Part shown: in pieces, positions 1 to 8,992 of the stretch
How positions within the stretch are numbered: position 1 is the first letter of the stretch
How the letters are laid out: the number at the start of each line of letters is the position of its first letter
Source of the DNA: Gemmatimonadota bacterium
GTDB taxonomy: Bacteria > Gemmatimonadota > Gemmatimonadetes > Longimicrobiales > Gaopeijiaceae
Direction: 5' to 3'
DNA length: 38,429 nt
Assembly: GCA_027623325.1 (NCBI GenBank)
Contig: JAQBXY010000030.1
Location: forward strand, 1-38,429
Program-made: the position numbers and the translations under genes
The notes under the pieces: generated by a model
What the model was told of the DNA's origin: nothing
What the model saw: only the letters and a program-made list of their open reading frames with translations
Database searches by the model: none

Positions 1-56
1 CGGGGTGCGCAGAGAAGCGCCAGGGTGAGCGCACATCGCAGCATCGGGACGCACAT
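1..56 (-). CDS. N-terminal signal-peptide start of a gene truncated by the left edge
   Basis: On the minus strand an ATG at 56-54 (or a second at 44-42) opens a frame that stays open to the window edge. It encodes a short start (MCVPMLRCALTLALLCAP) of the type seen in Sec or lipoprotein signal peptides: one Arg followed by a run of Ala, Leu and Cys. It is divergent from the small lipoprotein gene that starts near 184, so 57-183 would hold both promoters. No convincing ribosome binding site is visible. Nothing can be said of the mature protein, and chance is possible with only 18 codons visible. Confidence 0.35.
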   Translation of the reverse strand, partial: MCVPMLRCALTLALLCAP

Positions 57-183
57 ATGCCGCATAGGGACACCCTGCCTGAACGGGACCTGGGACCACG
101 CCTGAGGTGGCCCGGCTCCAAGGCAGAAAAGCTCATGATGACGGTAGGGCCACGCAACGGGGCGGGCCTCGCGAAGACGCCTC

Positions 184-552
184 ATGCGAACCAGATTGTG
201 TCGCATGAGACCACAGTGGAGATCCCTGCTGCTCGTCGCACTCCTTTTCGCGTGCGAGAGTGCCTACTCCGACCCGAATCTCCTTCCCGACTGGCTCGAG
301 GATCTGATCGAGCGTCTGGAATCCGATCCGGTCGCGAACCCGCCCGCGTCGATCGCTCGCTGGGAGTACGCAGCCGGCGTCTTCTACTACCTGCCGCCGC
401 GCTGCTGCGACATCTACAGCGACCTATACGACTCCGAGGGCACCCTCCTATGTCACCCGGATGGAGGCATCACCGGCGGCGGTGACGGCCGCTGCCCCCT
501 TCTCGGCGACCGGATCCGTGAGGAAATCGTCTGGCGTGACCCGCGCGGGTAA
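184..552 (+). CDS. small predicted lipoprotein, DUF6970-like
   Basis: This encodes 122 aa with a short N-terminal Arg-rich segment, a hydrophobic stretch (LLLVALLF) and a lipobox-like LFAC, so it is a probable lipoprotein with Cys near residue 24. The mature part has the pattern W-Y...VFYYLPPRCCD..S.LYD..G.LLCHPDGGITGGGDGRCP. This matches my memory of the small DUF6970-type domain, with paired Cys and a G/D-rich loop. The five Cys and the turn-rich core suggest a small disulphide- or metal-stabilised fold in the periplasm. A second ATG at 205 would give a shorter signal peptide and is equally plausible. The gene converges on the serine hydrolase, with 20 bases between the stops. Function is unknown. 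Confidence 0.7.
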   Translation: MRTRLCRMRPQWRSLLLVALLFACESAYSDPNLLPDWLEDLIERLESDPVANPPASIARWEYAAGVFYYLPPRCCDIYSDLYDSEGTLLCHPDGGITGGGDGRCPLLGDRIREEIVWRDPRG

Positions 553-572
553 CCTACTGCTGCAGCGGTTCC

Positions 573-2027
573 CTAGTCGCGCAGGCGGTCGATAAAGGAA
601 TCGCCCGTGATCATGCGGACGACTCGCCCGTCCTCTTCGAGGAAACGGACCACCTCACCGACCGCACCACCCCCGGTCGGGGCGACGAGGAGGAATTGAC
701 CGCCACCGATCGGTTCCAACCGGGTCGGTGTGCCGATGCTGGTCGAGTTCGGCGACATCAGAACGAGACGCTCGTTCAGCAAGATCACCTGGGTGTCACC
801 CCCGCGCCCTCGGTAGTATCCCGCGAATCTTGCCCACGCCGGATCCCAGGCGACCGTCACGGGCCTGACCTTCGTCGCCTCGGCCACGGCGGCACCTACG
901 GTGCTCATGAGCTGCTGCGCGATATCCCCGGGGTTGGAGTCGTTGGTGTTGGTCAGGACGATGACGCCGACCCTGGAGTCGAGCTGGATCATGGTCTGCG
1001 TCGTATAGCCGGGGTAACCGCCCCCATGTCCAACGTAGAGCTTGTCGTCCACACGGCTGACGGCGAAGCCGATGCCCTGCCCACGAGTCCACGTGCTTTC
1101 GAGCATCCGGACCCGATGCATCTCTCTCAACGACGCTGTACTGAGGAGTCGGTCGCCTCCTCTCTGTCCCTGCCGGAACTGGGCCGACACGAACTTCGCC
1201 ATGTCGGAGACGGTGGATGTCAGGCCGGTCGCAGCAGCCATCGATCGTGCGTCGACGAACGGGATCAGCTCCCGCGACCCGTCGGGCATGCGACGGCCGT
1301 ATCCGGTGGCCATCCCCGCGGCGGCGACGTCGACGCTGGAAGCACTCATACCGAGGGGCGCGAAGATGTTCTGGCCCAAATAGTCGGCCCAGCTCTGGCC
1401 CGTGACCGACTCGATGATCATCCCGGCGATCGTATACGCGAGATTCGAGTATTTCCAACGGACCTCGGGCGAGAACGCGGCCTGCCGCTCCGGAATCAGG
1501 TTGCGCATTTCCTCCGCCGTAGGGAACTCCCACGACGACCAATGTCCGGCGGCCTCGCGCGGTAGCCCCGAGCTGTGTGTGAGCAGGTGCTCGATCGTGA
1601 TCGCGGGATCGTCGGCCTCAGCGGTCTGGACTTGGAACCACGGTAGATAGTCCGACACCCGGTCGTCGAGCCGCAGTCTGCCCTCCTCGCGGAGCTGCAT
1701 AATCGCGGTCGCGGTGAAGAGCTTGCTGTGCGACGCCATGCGGAACTTGGTGTCACGGGTCATGGGTCGATTCGCCGCGATGTCCGCGAAACCGAAGCCT
1801 TGATCCCAAACCAACTCCTGGTCCGCGACCACACCCACGGCCACGCCGGGTAGTCCGCGGTACGCGATCTGTCCCTCCATCCATGCCGAGAACAGGCGGA
1901 TCGCCCCTTGAACGTCGGGGTCTGCGCTCACGTTCGACTGTTGGGCCGTAACCGGCGCAGAGATGAGCGAGAATGCCAACGCCCCGACGACAGCGGCCCT
2001 GGAGCCTACGAGTGCGATTCTGGACAT
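573..2027 (-). CDS. secreted class C beta-lactamase-related serine hydrolase
   Basis: This is a 484 aa member of the beta-lactamase/D-Ala-D-Ala carboxypeptidase-like family (Pfam Beta-lactamase, MEROPS S12 type). A signal peptide ends near ...SAPVTAQQ (about residue 29). The catalytic SxxK is S99-H-S-K102, the second motif is Y193-S-N195, and the third is H334-G-G in place of KTG, as is usual for the esterase/peptidase side of the family. Residues about 385-484 form an extra beta-rich C-terminal domain. The start is supported by AAGGTGA a few bases upstream. It lies 77 bases downstream of the amidohydrolase gene on the same strand and is probably co-transcribed with it. Likely substrates are small esters, amides or D-amino-acid peptides, which cannot be settled from sequence. 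Confidence 0.9.
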   Translation of the reverse strand: MSRIALVGSRAAVVGALAFSLISAPVTAQQSNVSADPDVQGAIRLFSAWMEGQIAYRGLPGVAVGVVADQELVWDQGFGFADIAANRPMTRDTKFRMASHSKLFTATAIMQLREEGRLRLDDRVSDYLPWFQVQTAEADDPAITIEHLLTHSSGLPREAAGHWSSWEFPTAEEMRNLIPERQAAFSPEVRWKYSNLAYTIAGMIIESVTGQSWADYLGQNIFAPLGMSASSVDVAAAGMATGYGRRMPDGSRELIPFVDARSMAAATGLTSTVSDMAKFVSAQFRQGQRGGDRLLSTASLREMHRVRMLESTWTRGQGIGFAVSRVDDKLYVGHGGGYPGYTTQTMIQLDSRVGVIVLTNTNDSNPGDIAQQLMSTVGAAVAEATKVRPVTVAWDPAWARFAGYYRGRGGDTQVILLNERLVLMSPNSTSIGTPTRLEPIGGGQFLLVAPTGGGAVGEVVRFLEEDGRVVRMITGDSFIDRLRD

Positions 2028-2104
2028 GAGGTCACCTTGTGTGAGTCCGACGGAAACTGTTGGCTGGCACCAGTCGTGCGGCGATCATGGTTTTGCGGGC
2101 GAGA

Positions 2105-5100
2105 TCAGCGACCTACCCCCGGAAGCGTAGGCGCCGGCTCGTCACTCCACCACCAGAGAGGCTCGATCTCACGCTGACGCGGCCAGACCTCCGTGAGCGT
2201 GTCCCCCTCATAGAGTCGACCGTTGAGCATTACGCGGTCGATCGAGTTGGAGTTCCGTAGGTCATCGAGCGGATTGCGGTCGAGAATCACCAGGTCGGCG
2301 AGCTTGCCGATTTCGATAGTTCCGACATCCTGATCGAGACCGATCGCCTCGGCCCCGAAAATCGTCGCCGCTCTGAGAGCGTCGTGATTGGACATGCCTC
2401 CCGCTCCCACCGACCACAGTTCCCAGTGGTACCCGAGACCCTGGAGCTGACCGTGGCTCCCGATCCCGACGCGCCCACCGGCTTCCACCAGATCACGTGC
2501 GAACGCCGCATGGTCATCGCTGACATACAGCCCCTCACGGAACCACTGCGGGCGACGCTGCGTCATCCGATCGATTTCCGAATGGGGGGTAAAGCGCCGG
2601 AGCTTGTCGTCATCGTGCACTTCCTCGGATTCGAAGAAGTAGTTTTCGGCCCAAGGCCCACCGTACGCGACCAGAAGCGTCGGTGTATAGACACGACGCG
2701 ACTCGACGAAGAGTTGCGTCACATCGGCGTAGAGCGGGAAGACAGAGAGCGTGTGTTCGAGACCGGGATACCCATCGATCGTCTCGGTTAGATTCTGCTT
2801 GAGGTTCAACGACCCCTCGGTCGTCGGCATGAGCCGCAGATCGCGTGCGGCCTCGATGATCCACTGCCGCTGCTGCCGATTCCCCGCGACGTACATCTTC
2901 AGTGTATTCGTGTCGTAGTAGTTGCTGTATCGACTGAGAAGCGTTCGGGCGTGTTCGTAGTCCTTTACGTTCTGTTGCCAGAAAACGCCTGGACCTGTTG
3001 AGTAGATGCGCGGCCCGAGGATCTCGCCTGCGCGCACCATATCCGCGTAGGAGAGCACGTCGGTCGTAGCCGTTTGTGGATCCCGCGTGGTCGTGACGCC
3101 GTAGGCGAGGTTCGCCAGATAGATCCACGGTTGCTTCTTGTGCACGCCCCACGAAGGCCACATGTGGGAGTGCGCGTCGACGAACCCCGGCACTACCGTC
3201 TTGCCCGAGAGATCGATCACCTCCGCGCCACTCGGAATGTTCACCGAACCGCGTGGCCCGATGCCGGCGATGCGATCGTCCCTGATCACGATGTCGGCGT
3301 TCTCGATGACCTGGTAACCGGCCATGGTCACCACTCGTGCCCCACGGAGCACAGCCACACCCGTCGGAACATCGCGTGTGGCCATGATCTCCACGCGCAC
3401 CTCGGTCGCTACGTACTTCGGATCGTCCGCATCGTTCGACTCGTCCGACCCTTCGTCTTCATCCTCCGCGTCTTCCTCTTCCGCAGGCGCAGCCCGCTCG
3501 GCAGCCGTAACCGAGTCGTCGAACGCCTGTGCGGCGTCGAGGTCGTACACGAAGTGTGCGTTGCCGAGCGAAAAGTGGACGCGCCGACCATCGGCACTCC
3601 ACGCCGGGAACTCGCCGCCCATGACGGTGGACACCTTCCGAGCAGGGAATTGAGCCTTCGTTGGATCGGACACCGATATCGTGGGCGTCTGTCCCCCCGT
3701 CCGCGGTACGGTCACTACGAAGAGTTCGCTCTCGACCACCGCCAGGGCCTTGTCGCCCTGCGGAGCCATCAAGATCTCGGAAGCATTGAGCGGATTCGTC
3801 GTCCCGGGAGGCGTCTGACCCTTCACCTGAACGTGGTGCTTGGCATCCGAGCCATCCCAACGAATCGAGCTGAGCCCTTCGGCTCCCACATAGTAGTAGA
3901 TCCGTTCCGGGTCACTCGTGAAGTGAGGCCGCGGGGTGCCGGTCACGGGGGTGATGGCTGTTGCTGAGCCGCCTCCGGCCGGGAACCACACCATCTCGTT
4001 GGCGACGGACGAAGGCCGCGAACCCTCGTTGTCGCGAAAGCTCTGCGCGGCGCCGCGGAGTGCCACGATCCGGTCCCCTGCCGGTGACCACGCGGGTGAC
4101 AGGTAGATCGCGGGCTCACTGGAAACGCGCACAGGCTGGCCCCCATCGGGATTCACCCGATAAAGCCAACCGGCCTCCCCTTCCCACGTCGCATACGCGA
4201 TCGAAGCACCATCGTTCGACCATGCGGGAGCGTGCTCCGAAATACCCTGCGCGCTCGTGAGCCGCCTCGCTCCGGATCCGTCGATAGTCGAGACCCACAG
4301 CTTGTCCATCGCGATAAAAGCGAGCCTGCGCCCATCGGGTGAAGGCTTCACATCCCGAATCTGACGGACCACGAACTGCGGATCCCGGGAGATGGGGTAG
4401 TCGAACTCCGCCGCCGGAGTGATCTCCAGGTCGAAGCGCACACGGAAGGGGATCTCCTGCGCGGGCCCGCCTCGGATCGGCAGCTTCCAGATCTTGCCGC
4501 CATAACTCGCGATCAGATGCTCCGAGTCCGGCGTGAAGCTCATGCCGGGGAGCGCATCACGTGACGCGCGTGACTCCTGGTCGTCGTGTTGCACCGGATA
4601 GGCTAGCCACCGCTCGGCGCCCGAGTCGAGATCGCGGAGGACGAGCCCGGTCTGCTCCTCGTGTCGTGTACCGTACACGAGCCAGCGTCCATCGGGAGAG
4701 ATCGTGGGACGGATCCCGGATCCGTATCGGCTGGAACGGGTGAACTTCTCGCCGGTCTCACGGTCGTAGACCGCGATCTGGTATTGAGGGAACTGCGCGT
4801 TGTACTGCCAATCGCCGGTCCTCTCCGCGAACCAGATGTACCGCCCATCGGGACCGAAGGCCGCGCCCAGCGTCTTCAGATTCGTCGGCTCTGAAATGAG
4901 TTCCGCTCCGCTTCCTCCCTGACGGTGGTAGAGCGTCAGCTTCGGCAGCCCTCCCCGATACCCTCCCTTCGAGACCACGAGATAGTCCCCATCGGGAGTC
5001 CACTCGGGTGACTCGATGCGGTTGGTGCCCCCCGTCGTGATCTGCGTCGTGTCCGCACCGTCGCGCGACATGACGTAGAGGTTCTCGCCTCCGTCCATGT

Positions 5101-5449
5101 CGGACTGAAAGGCGATCCACGCCCCATCCGGAGAAAAGCGCGGCTGTGCGTCGAAGCCCATTCCCGAGGTGATCTGGGTGGCGTCTCCACCAGCGATCGG
5201 AATCGTGAAGAGATCGCCGAGGAAGTCGAAGACGATGGTCTGGCCATCGGGACTCACGTCGAGCGAGATCCAGGAACCTTCGCGGAGGTCCACGGACATC
5301 TGCCGATTCTCCGCCCACCCCTGGAGCGGCAGGTCCTTCTTGCGACGGACTTCGTCGGTCTCCTGGGCGGCCAGGCCGGAGAAGGCAGGGGCCAGGCAGG
5401 CCGCGACGAGGAAGAGAAGGGGCCGGGAGCGTTGGAGTACGTTCTGCAT
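2105..5449 (-). CDS. secreted TolB-like propeller / amidohydrolase fusion
   Basis: From the ATG at 5449 this gives 1114 aa. It opens with a clear signal peptide (LLFLVAACLAPAFSGLAA, cleavage before QE). Residues about 45-630 contain repeated S-P-D-G / T-P-D-G turns (for example DVSPDGQTIVF, RFSPDGAWIAF, TISPDGRWLVY), typical of TolB/PD40 beta-propeller blades. An acidic linker (EEEDAEDEDEGSDESNDADD) leads into a metal-dependent amidohydrolase domain with the DAHSH motif at H760/H762 and a late LADLVILDRNPLDDLRN segment that closes the beta-sandwich. The family cleaves cyclic amides or peptides, such as imidazolonepropionase- and prolidase-like substrates. The propeller probably gates substrate, as in S9 peptidases (inference). 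Longer starts up to 5569 add residues that do not look like a signal peptide. The nearest neighbour is a serine hydrolase on the same strand. Confidence 0.9.
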   Translation of the reverse strand: MQNVLQRSRPLLFLVAACLAPAFSGLAAQETDEVRRKKDLPLQGWAENRQMSVDLREGSWISLDVSPDGQTIVFDFLGDLFTIPIAGGDATQITSGMGFDAQPRFSPDGAWIAFQSDMDGGENLYVMSRDGADTTQITTGGTNRIESPEWTPDGDYLVVSKGGYRGGLPKLTLYHRQGGSGAELISEPTNLKTLGAAFGPDGRYIWFAERTGDWQYNAQFPQYQIAVYDRETGEKFTRSSRYGSGIRPTISPDGRWLVYGTRHEEQTGLVLRDLDSGAERWLAYPVQHDDQESRASRDALPGMSFTPDSEHLIASYGGKIWKLPIRGGPAQEIPFRVRFDLEITPAAEFDYPISRDPQFVVRQIRDVKPSPDGRRLAFIAMDKLWVSTIDGSGARRLTSAQGISEHAPAWSNDGASIAYATWEGEAGWLYRVNPDGGQPVRVSSEPAIYLSPAWSPAGDRIVALRGAAQSFRDNEGSRPSSVANEMVWFPAGGGSATAITPVTGTPRPHFTSDPERIYYYVGAEGLSSIRWDGSDAKHHVQVKGQTPPGTTNPLNASEILMAPQGDKALAVVESELFVVTVPRTGGQTPTISVSDPTKAQFPARKVSTVMGGEFPAWSADGRRVHFSLGNAHFVYDLDAAQAFDDSVTAAERAAPAEEEDAEDEDEGSDESNDADDPKYVATEVRVEIMATRDVPTGVAVLRGARVVTMAGYQVIENADIVIRDDRIAGIGPRGSVNIPSGAEVIDLSGKTVVPGFVDAHSHMWPSWGVHKKQPWIYLANLAYGVTTTRDPQTATTDVLSYADMVRAGEILGPRIYSTGPGVFWQQNVKDYEHARTLLSRYSNYYDTNTLKMYVAGNRQQRQWIIEAARDLRLMPTTEGSLNLKQNLTETIDGYPGLEHTLSVFPLYADVTQLFVESRRVYTPTLLVAYGGPWAENYFFESEEVHDDDKLRRFTPHSEIDRMTQRRPQWFREGLYVSDDHAAFARDLVEAGGRVGIGSHGQLQGLGYHWELWSVGAGGMSNHDALRAATIFGAEAIGLDQDVGTIEIGKLADLVILDRNPLDDLRNSNSIDRVMLNGRLYEGDTLTEVWPRQREIEPLWWWSDEPAPTLPGVGR

Positions 5450-5691
5450 GATCGATCGAGAGTGCGAGACGTCCATCTCCCGGCGGGCTCCGCCGGGCAG
5501 GCAAGGAGCCGAATATTCCCGGTGTTGGATGCTCAGGCAATGCGGGGGCCGTTCCCCGAACGCGTCCAACCGTGCCGAGCCGACCGATTACTGGCGACAG
5601 GCGGAACGCCGGAGCATGTTGAGGCGGCTCCTCGGAGGGTCCGAATGAAGCCAGCCCGCGGACGCCGATCGAATCCCGGAGATGGAGAACG

Positions 5692-7056
5692 ATGAAGAAA
5701 CCAGGAAGCCTCCAGTCACGCCGCGCGTTCGTCGGCTCGCTCGCATCGGGCGCCCTCGCCGCCGGTGCGACGCCCATCATCCTGTCCGCGGCGGACCGTC
5801 GGGAGCCGCACTTGATCGCGGCCCGTCGATATCAGTCTGCGAACGACCAGATCCAGCTGGCGGTGATCGGAGCCGGTGGCATGGGCATGGCCGATGTGAA
5901 CACGGCGCTGCAGGTGCCCGGCGTGAAGCTCGTCGCGGCCGCGGACGTGTATTCGGGGCGCCTCGAGGAAGCCAGGACCCTCCACGGATCCGACATCTTC
6001 ACCACCCGTGACTACAGAGAACTCCTCGCGCGCGACGACATCGACGCCGTGATCGTCGGGACGCCGGATCACTGGCACAAGCAGATCTCGGTGGATGCGT
6101 TGCGCGCCGGCAAGGCCGTGTACTGCGAAAAGCCGATGGTCCATAAGATCTCGGAAGGCGCCGAGTTGATCCGCGCCCAGCAGGAAACCGGCAACACATT
6201 TCAGGTCGGAAGCCAGGGGATGGCATCCCTCGGCAATGAAAAGGCGAAGGAGCTCTTGGAAGCCGGTGCCATCGGCGAACTCAATTACGCCGAAGGATTC
6301 TGGGCGAGGAACGACCCGATCGGAGCGTGGCAGTACGCGATCCCGGAGGACCAGTCGGAGGAGACCGTGGACTGGGACATGTTCCTCGGTTCGGCGCCGC
6401 GCATTCCCTACGACCCCCTCCGAATCTTCCGCTGGCGCAACTACCGGGATTACGGCACCGGCGTGTCCGGCGACCTCTTCGTTCACCTCTTCTCGAGCCT
6501 TCACTTCGTCGCGTCCTCCAAGGGGCCGCGGAAGATCATGGCTCAGGGCGGGTTGCGATTCTGGAAGGACGGTCGTGAAGTCCCTGATGTGCTCCTCGGA
6601 ATGTTCGACTATCCGGCGTCGGACACACATCCCCCGTTCAACCTCTCGCTTCGGGTCAACTTCGTGGACGGCACGTCGGGCAGCACGTTCCTGCGCCTGG
6701 TTGGAAGTGAGGGCGCGATGGATGTGACGTGGACCGAAGTGGTCCTGCGGCGAAACAAGGCGGTCAGCCCGACGGACGCCTTCTTGCAGATGAAGAGCGA
6801 CGAGATGGCACAGGCTCAGGAATCGCGTGCCCAGATGCTGCCCCCGGCGGAGAGCGTCTATATGGTGGAGGACGGCTACCGCGGAGCCCACTTCGATCAT
6901 TTCACGAACTTCTTCCGCGGCGTGCGAGAGGGAACGCCGGTCGCGGAGGACGCGATCTTCGGTCTCCGCGCGGCCGCACCCGCGCTGGCGTGCAACGACA
7001 GCTACTTCGAAGAAAGGGTGGTCGCGTGGGATCCCGAGAAGATGGAGGTCCTTTGA
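5692..7056 (+). CDS. Tat-exported Gfo/Idh/MocA family oxidoreductase
   Basis: This 454 aa protein starts with a Tat signal (S-R10-R11-A-F-V followed by an Ala/Gly-rich hydrophobic segment). The Rossmann fold begins with VIGAGGMGM (residues 58-66), followed by GTPDHWH (123-129) and the family signature C-EKP (145-148), whose Lys is the usual catalytic residue. The family oxidises sugar or inositol hydroxyls with NAD(P). Exported members such as Zymomonas glucose-fructose oxidoreductase carry a tightly bound cofactor across the membrane folded, which fits the Tat signal. The start has a GGAG-type site (ATGGAGAACG) just upstream. It is the first gene of the operon and its TGA overlaps the ATG of the DUF1080 lipoprotein. 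A role in C3 oxidation of a sugar is inferred from that neighbour. Confidence 0.93.
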   Translation: MKKPGSLQSRRAFVGSLASGALAAGATPIILSAADRREPHLIAARRYQSANDQIQLAVIGAGGMGMADVNTALQVPGVKLVAAADVYSGRLEEARTLHGSDIFTTRDYRELLARDDIDAVIVGTPDHWHKQISVDALRAGKAVYCEKPMVHKISEGAELIRAQQETGNTFQVGSQGMASLGNEKAKELLEAGAIGELNYAEGFWARNDPIGAWQYAIPEDQSEETVDWDMFLGSAPRIPYDPLRIFRWRNYRDYGTGVSGDLFVHLFSSLHFVASSKGPRKIMAQGGLRFWKDGREVPDVLLGMFDYPASDTHPPFNLSLRVNFVDGTSGSTFLRLVGSEGAMDVTWTEVVLRRNKAVSPTDAFLQMKSDEMAQAQESRAQMLPPAESVYMVEDGYRGAHFDHFTNFFRGVREGTPVAEDAIFGLRAAAPALACNDSYFEERVVAWDPEKMEVL

Positions 7057-7817
7057 TGACGCGCATGAAGTGGGTCTGTGTGCCTGTCCTGTGTGGGCTG
7101 CTCTCCGCGTGTGGAGGCTCGGCCGATGAGACGACTTCGGAAGCGATTGCTCACAACACGCTGTCCGCCGCCGAACAGGCGGCCGGCTGGACGCTTCTCT
7201 TCGATGGCGTGTCGGCCTCGGGGTGGCGCGGCTACGGCCAAGCAGACTTTCCGGCGGGAGGCTGGAGTGTCGAGGGAGGCGAGCTGATCGGTCAGTCGTC
7301 GAGCGGCGACATGGACGGCGGCGACATCGTGACCATCGCCGAGTTCACGGACTTCGACTTGGTCTTCGACTTCAAGGTCGGTCCCGAGGGCAACAGCGGT
7401 GTTTTCTATCGCGTGAAGGAACACGAAGGCACCGGCTTGTGGCAGGTCGCGGCAGAGTACCAGGTCCTGGACGACCCCGCCTACATCGCCATGGGCACGA
7501 TGGACATGAACACGCACCTCACGGGCGACAACTACGATCTCCATGCGACGCCGGCGAAGACCATGCACCCCACCGGTGAGTGGAACACGGGCCGGATCGT
7601 GGTGATGGGCACTCACGTCGAGCATTGGCTCAACGGGCGCATGACCGTCGAGTTCGACATGTACTCCCCCGAATGGGAGGCCCTTGTGGCCGCCAGCAAG
7701 TTCGGGGCTGAGGAGCACTACGCTCGTGCCCCCACGGGCTCGATCGGCCTCCAGGACCACGGCACGCCGGTCTGGTACCGCAACATGAAGATCCGACCGA
7801 TCGTCGCAGGTGAGTGA
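7056..7817 (+). CDS. DUF1080 (3-keto-disaccharide hydrolase family) lipoprotein
   Basis: From the ATG at 7056, which overlaps the preceding stop (TGATG), this gives 253 aa. A second ATG at 7065 is possible. The N-terminus is a lipoprotein signal with lipobox LLSAC followed by GGS. The mature domain opens with GWTLLFDGVSASGWRGYG and contains WSVEGGELIG, a DFDLVFDFKVG strand, GNSGVFYRV and YQVLDD. These are the hallmarks of the DUF1080 jelly-roll family, which Pfam names 3-keto-disaccharide hydrolase. Such proteins act on 3-keto-glycosides produced by Gfo/Idh/MocA dehydrogenases, so pairing with the upstream gene is functionally coherent. Predicted location is the periplasmic face of a membrane. 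The next gene overlaps it by 8 bases. Confidence 0.9.
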   Translation: MTRMKWVCVPVLCGLLSACGGSADETTSEAIAHNTLSAAEQAAGWTLLFDGVSASGWRGYGQADFPAGGWSVEGGELIGQSSSGDMDGGDIVTIAEFTDFDLVFDFKVGPEGNSGVFYRVKEHEGTGLWQVAAEYQVLDDPAYIAMGTMDMNTHLTGDNYDLHATPAKTMHPTGEWNTGRIVVMGTHVEHWLNGRMTVEFDMYSPEWEALVAASKFGAEEHYARAPTGSIGLQDHGTPVWYRNMKIRPIVAGE

Positions 7818-8508
7818 GGTGGATTCCACCTGTTGCGCGCGAGGTGCGCGCCGGCTCGCGACCGTTGCGGCCCTGCTCGCTTCGGTGACCACGGGGGCAT
7901 ATTCGCTCCAAGCCCAGGAGTCCACTTCCATCTTCAATGGCACGGACCTCAATGGTTGGACCGTGCACGGCACCGAGCTCTGGTACGTCGACGGCGGCGA
8001 ACTCGTGTGCGAGAGCGGCCCGGATGCCGCCTACGGCTACCTGCGGACAGACGCCACCTATCGTGACTTCGAGCTGACGCTGGAGTTCAGGCAGGAGGCG
8101 GACGGAAACAGCGGCGTCTTTTTTCGCTCCACCCTGGATGGGGTCATCATCACCGGCTGGCAGGCCGAGGTCGCCCCACCGGGACTCTTTTCCGGCGGCA
8201 TCTACGAGTCGTACGGACGAGGCTGGCTCATCCAACCGCCCCCGGAGAAAGATGCGGCCCTGCGCATGGGCGAATGGAACGAGATGAAGGTCCGCGTGGT
8301 CGGACCCCATGTAACAACGTGGATCAATGGAACCGAGATGATCGACCTGGTCGACGACAAGATCGGGGAGGCGACCGGACACATCGCGCTTCAGATCCAC
8401 GATGGGGGTGGGATCAAGGTGCGCTGGCGGAATCTGCGAGTCGTGGAGTTGCACCCCCCATCCTCTGAGACCGAGGGGGCGCCTCACCGTGGCAACCTTC
8501 TCCGTTAA
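7810..8508 (+). CDS. second secreted DUF1080 family protein
   Basis: A GTG start at 7810 gives 232 aa. It overlaps the end of the first DUF1080 gene by 8 bases, so translation is probably coupled. After a signal-peptide-like segment ([20 protein letters not shown], then QE) comes [17 protein letters not shown], then [33 protein letters not shown] and [19 protein letters not shown]. These are diagnostic for DUF1080. It differs enough from the neighbour that the two may accept different glycosides or act as lyase and hydrolase (inference). The sequence does not show a lipobox, so a soluble periplasmic protein is likely. Confidence 0.88.
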   Translation: MSEVDSTCCARGARRLATVAALLASVTTGAYSLQAQESTSIFNGTDLNGWTVHGTELWYVDGGELVCESGPDAAYGYLRTDATYRDFELTLEFRQEADGNSGVFFRSTLDGVIITGWQAEVAPPGLFSGGIYESYGRGWLIQPPPEKDAALRMGEWNEMKVRVVGPHVTTWINGTEMIDLVDDKIGEATGHIALQIHDGGGIKVRWRNLRVVELHPPSSETEGAPHRGNLLR

Positions 8509-8992
8509 CGGCGAAGCACGGCAAATAGACGTCCGGGGCGACCACCCCCTCCTTTGGGTCCTGCGCGAGTCACTCGGCCTCCATGGTACCAAATTCGGCT
8601 GTGGAATCGGACAGTGCGGGGCGTGCACAGTCCTGGTGAACGGTCGACCGACACGGTCCTGCCAGCTGACCGTCGAGGCAGTCGAGGGTGCCGAGATCAT
8701 GACGATCGAGGGCCTAACCGCCGATGGGCTGCACCCGCTCCAAGAGGCGTGGATCGAGGAGCAGGTCCCCCAGTGCGGCTATTGCCAGTCGGGCCAGATC
8801 ATGTCGGCAACGGCCCTCATTCTTGGGGGCAACGTGCCTTCGGATTCGGAGATCGACGCCGCGATGTCGGGCAATATCTGTCGATGTGGCGCGTACTCGG
8901 CAATCCGCCGCGCCATCCATCGGGCGGCCGAGATTCAGGCCGAGCGTACGGGCACCCGCTCGGGCCCCGCGTCCGAGGGAGGTGACCGATGA
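8489..8992 (+). CDS. [2Fe-2S] subunit of an IorA/CoxS-type molybdenum hydroxylase
   Basis: The GTG at 8489 is chosen because GAGGGGG lies 9 bases upstream and the protein then begins like its family ([15 protein letters not shown]). The product is 167 aa. Cysteines for the plant-type cluster are C38, C43, C46 and C58. Those for the C-terminal cluster are C96, C99, C131 and C133 (CGYC...CRC). It passes electrons from the molybdopterin site to an acceptor. There is no signal peptide, so export would have to ride on the Tat signal of the partner encoded next. Overlaps on both sides (20 bases with the DUF1080 gene, 4 bases with the large subunit) show translational coupling. A separate FAD subunit is absent, as is usual for IorAB-type enzymes, which typically use cytochromes or quinones. 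Confidence 0.92.
   Translation: MATFSVNGEARQIDVRGDHPLLWVLRESLGLHGTKFGCGIGQCGACTVLVNGRPTRSCQLTVEAVEGAEIMTIEGLTADGLHPLQEAWIEEQVPQCGYCQSGQIMSATALILGGNVPSDSEIDAAMSGNICRCGAYSAIRRAIHRAAEIQAERTGTRSGPASEGGDR

Noticed and set aside
5716-6900. 394-codon open frame antisense to the Gfo/Idh gene
   Set aside because: It is a GC-driven shadow. The plus-strand gene has a Tat signal, Rossmann fold and EKP motif.
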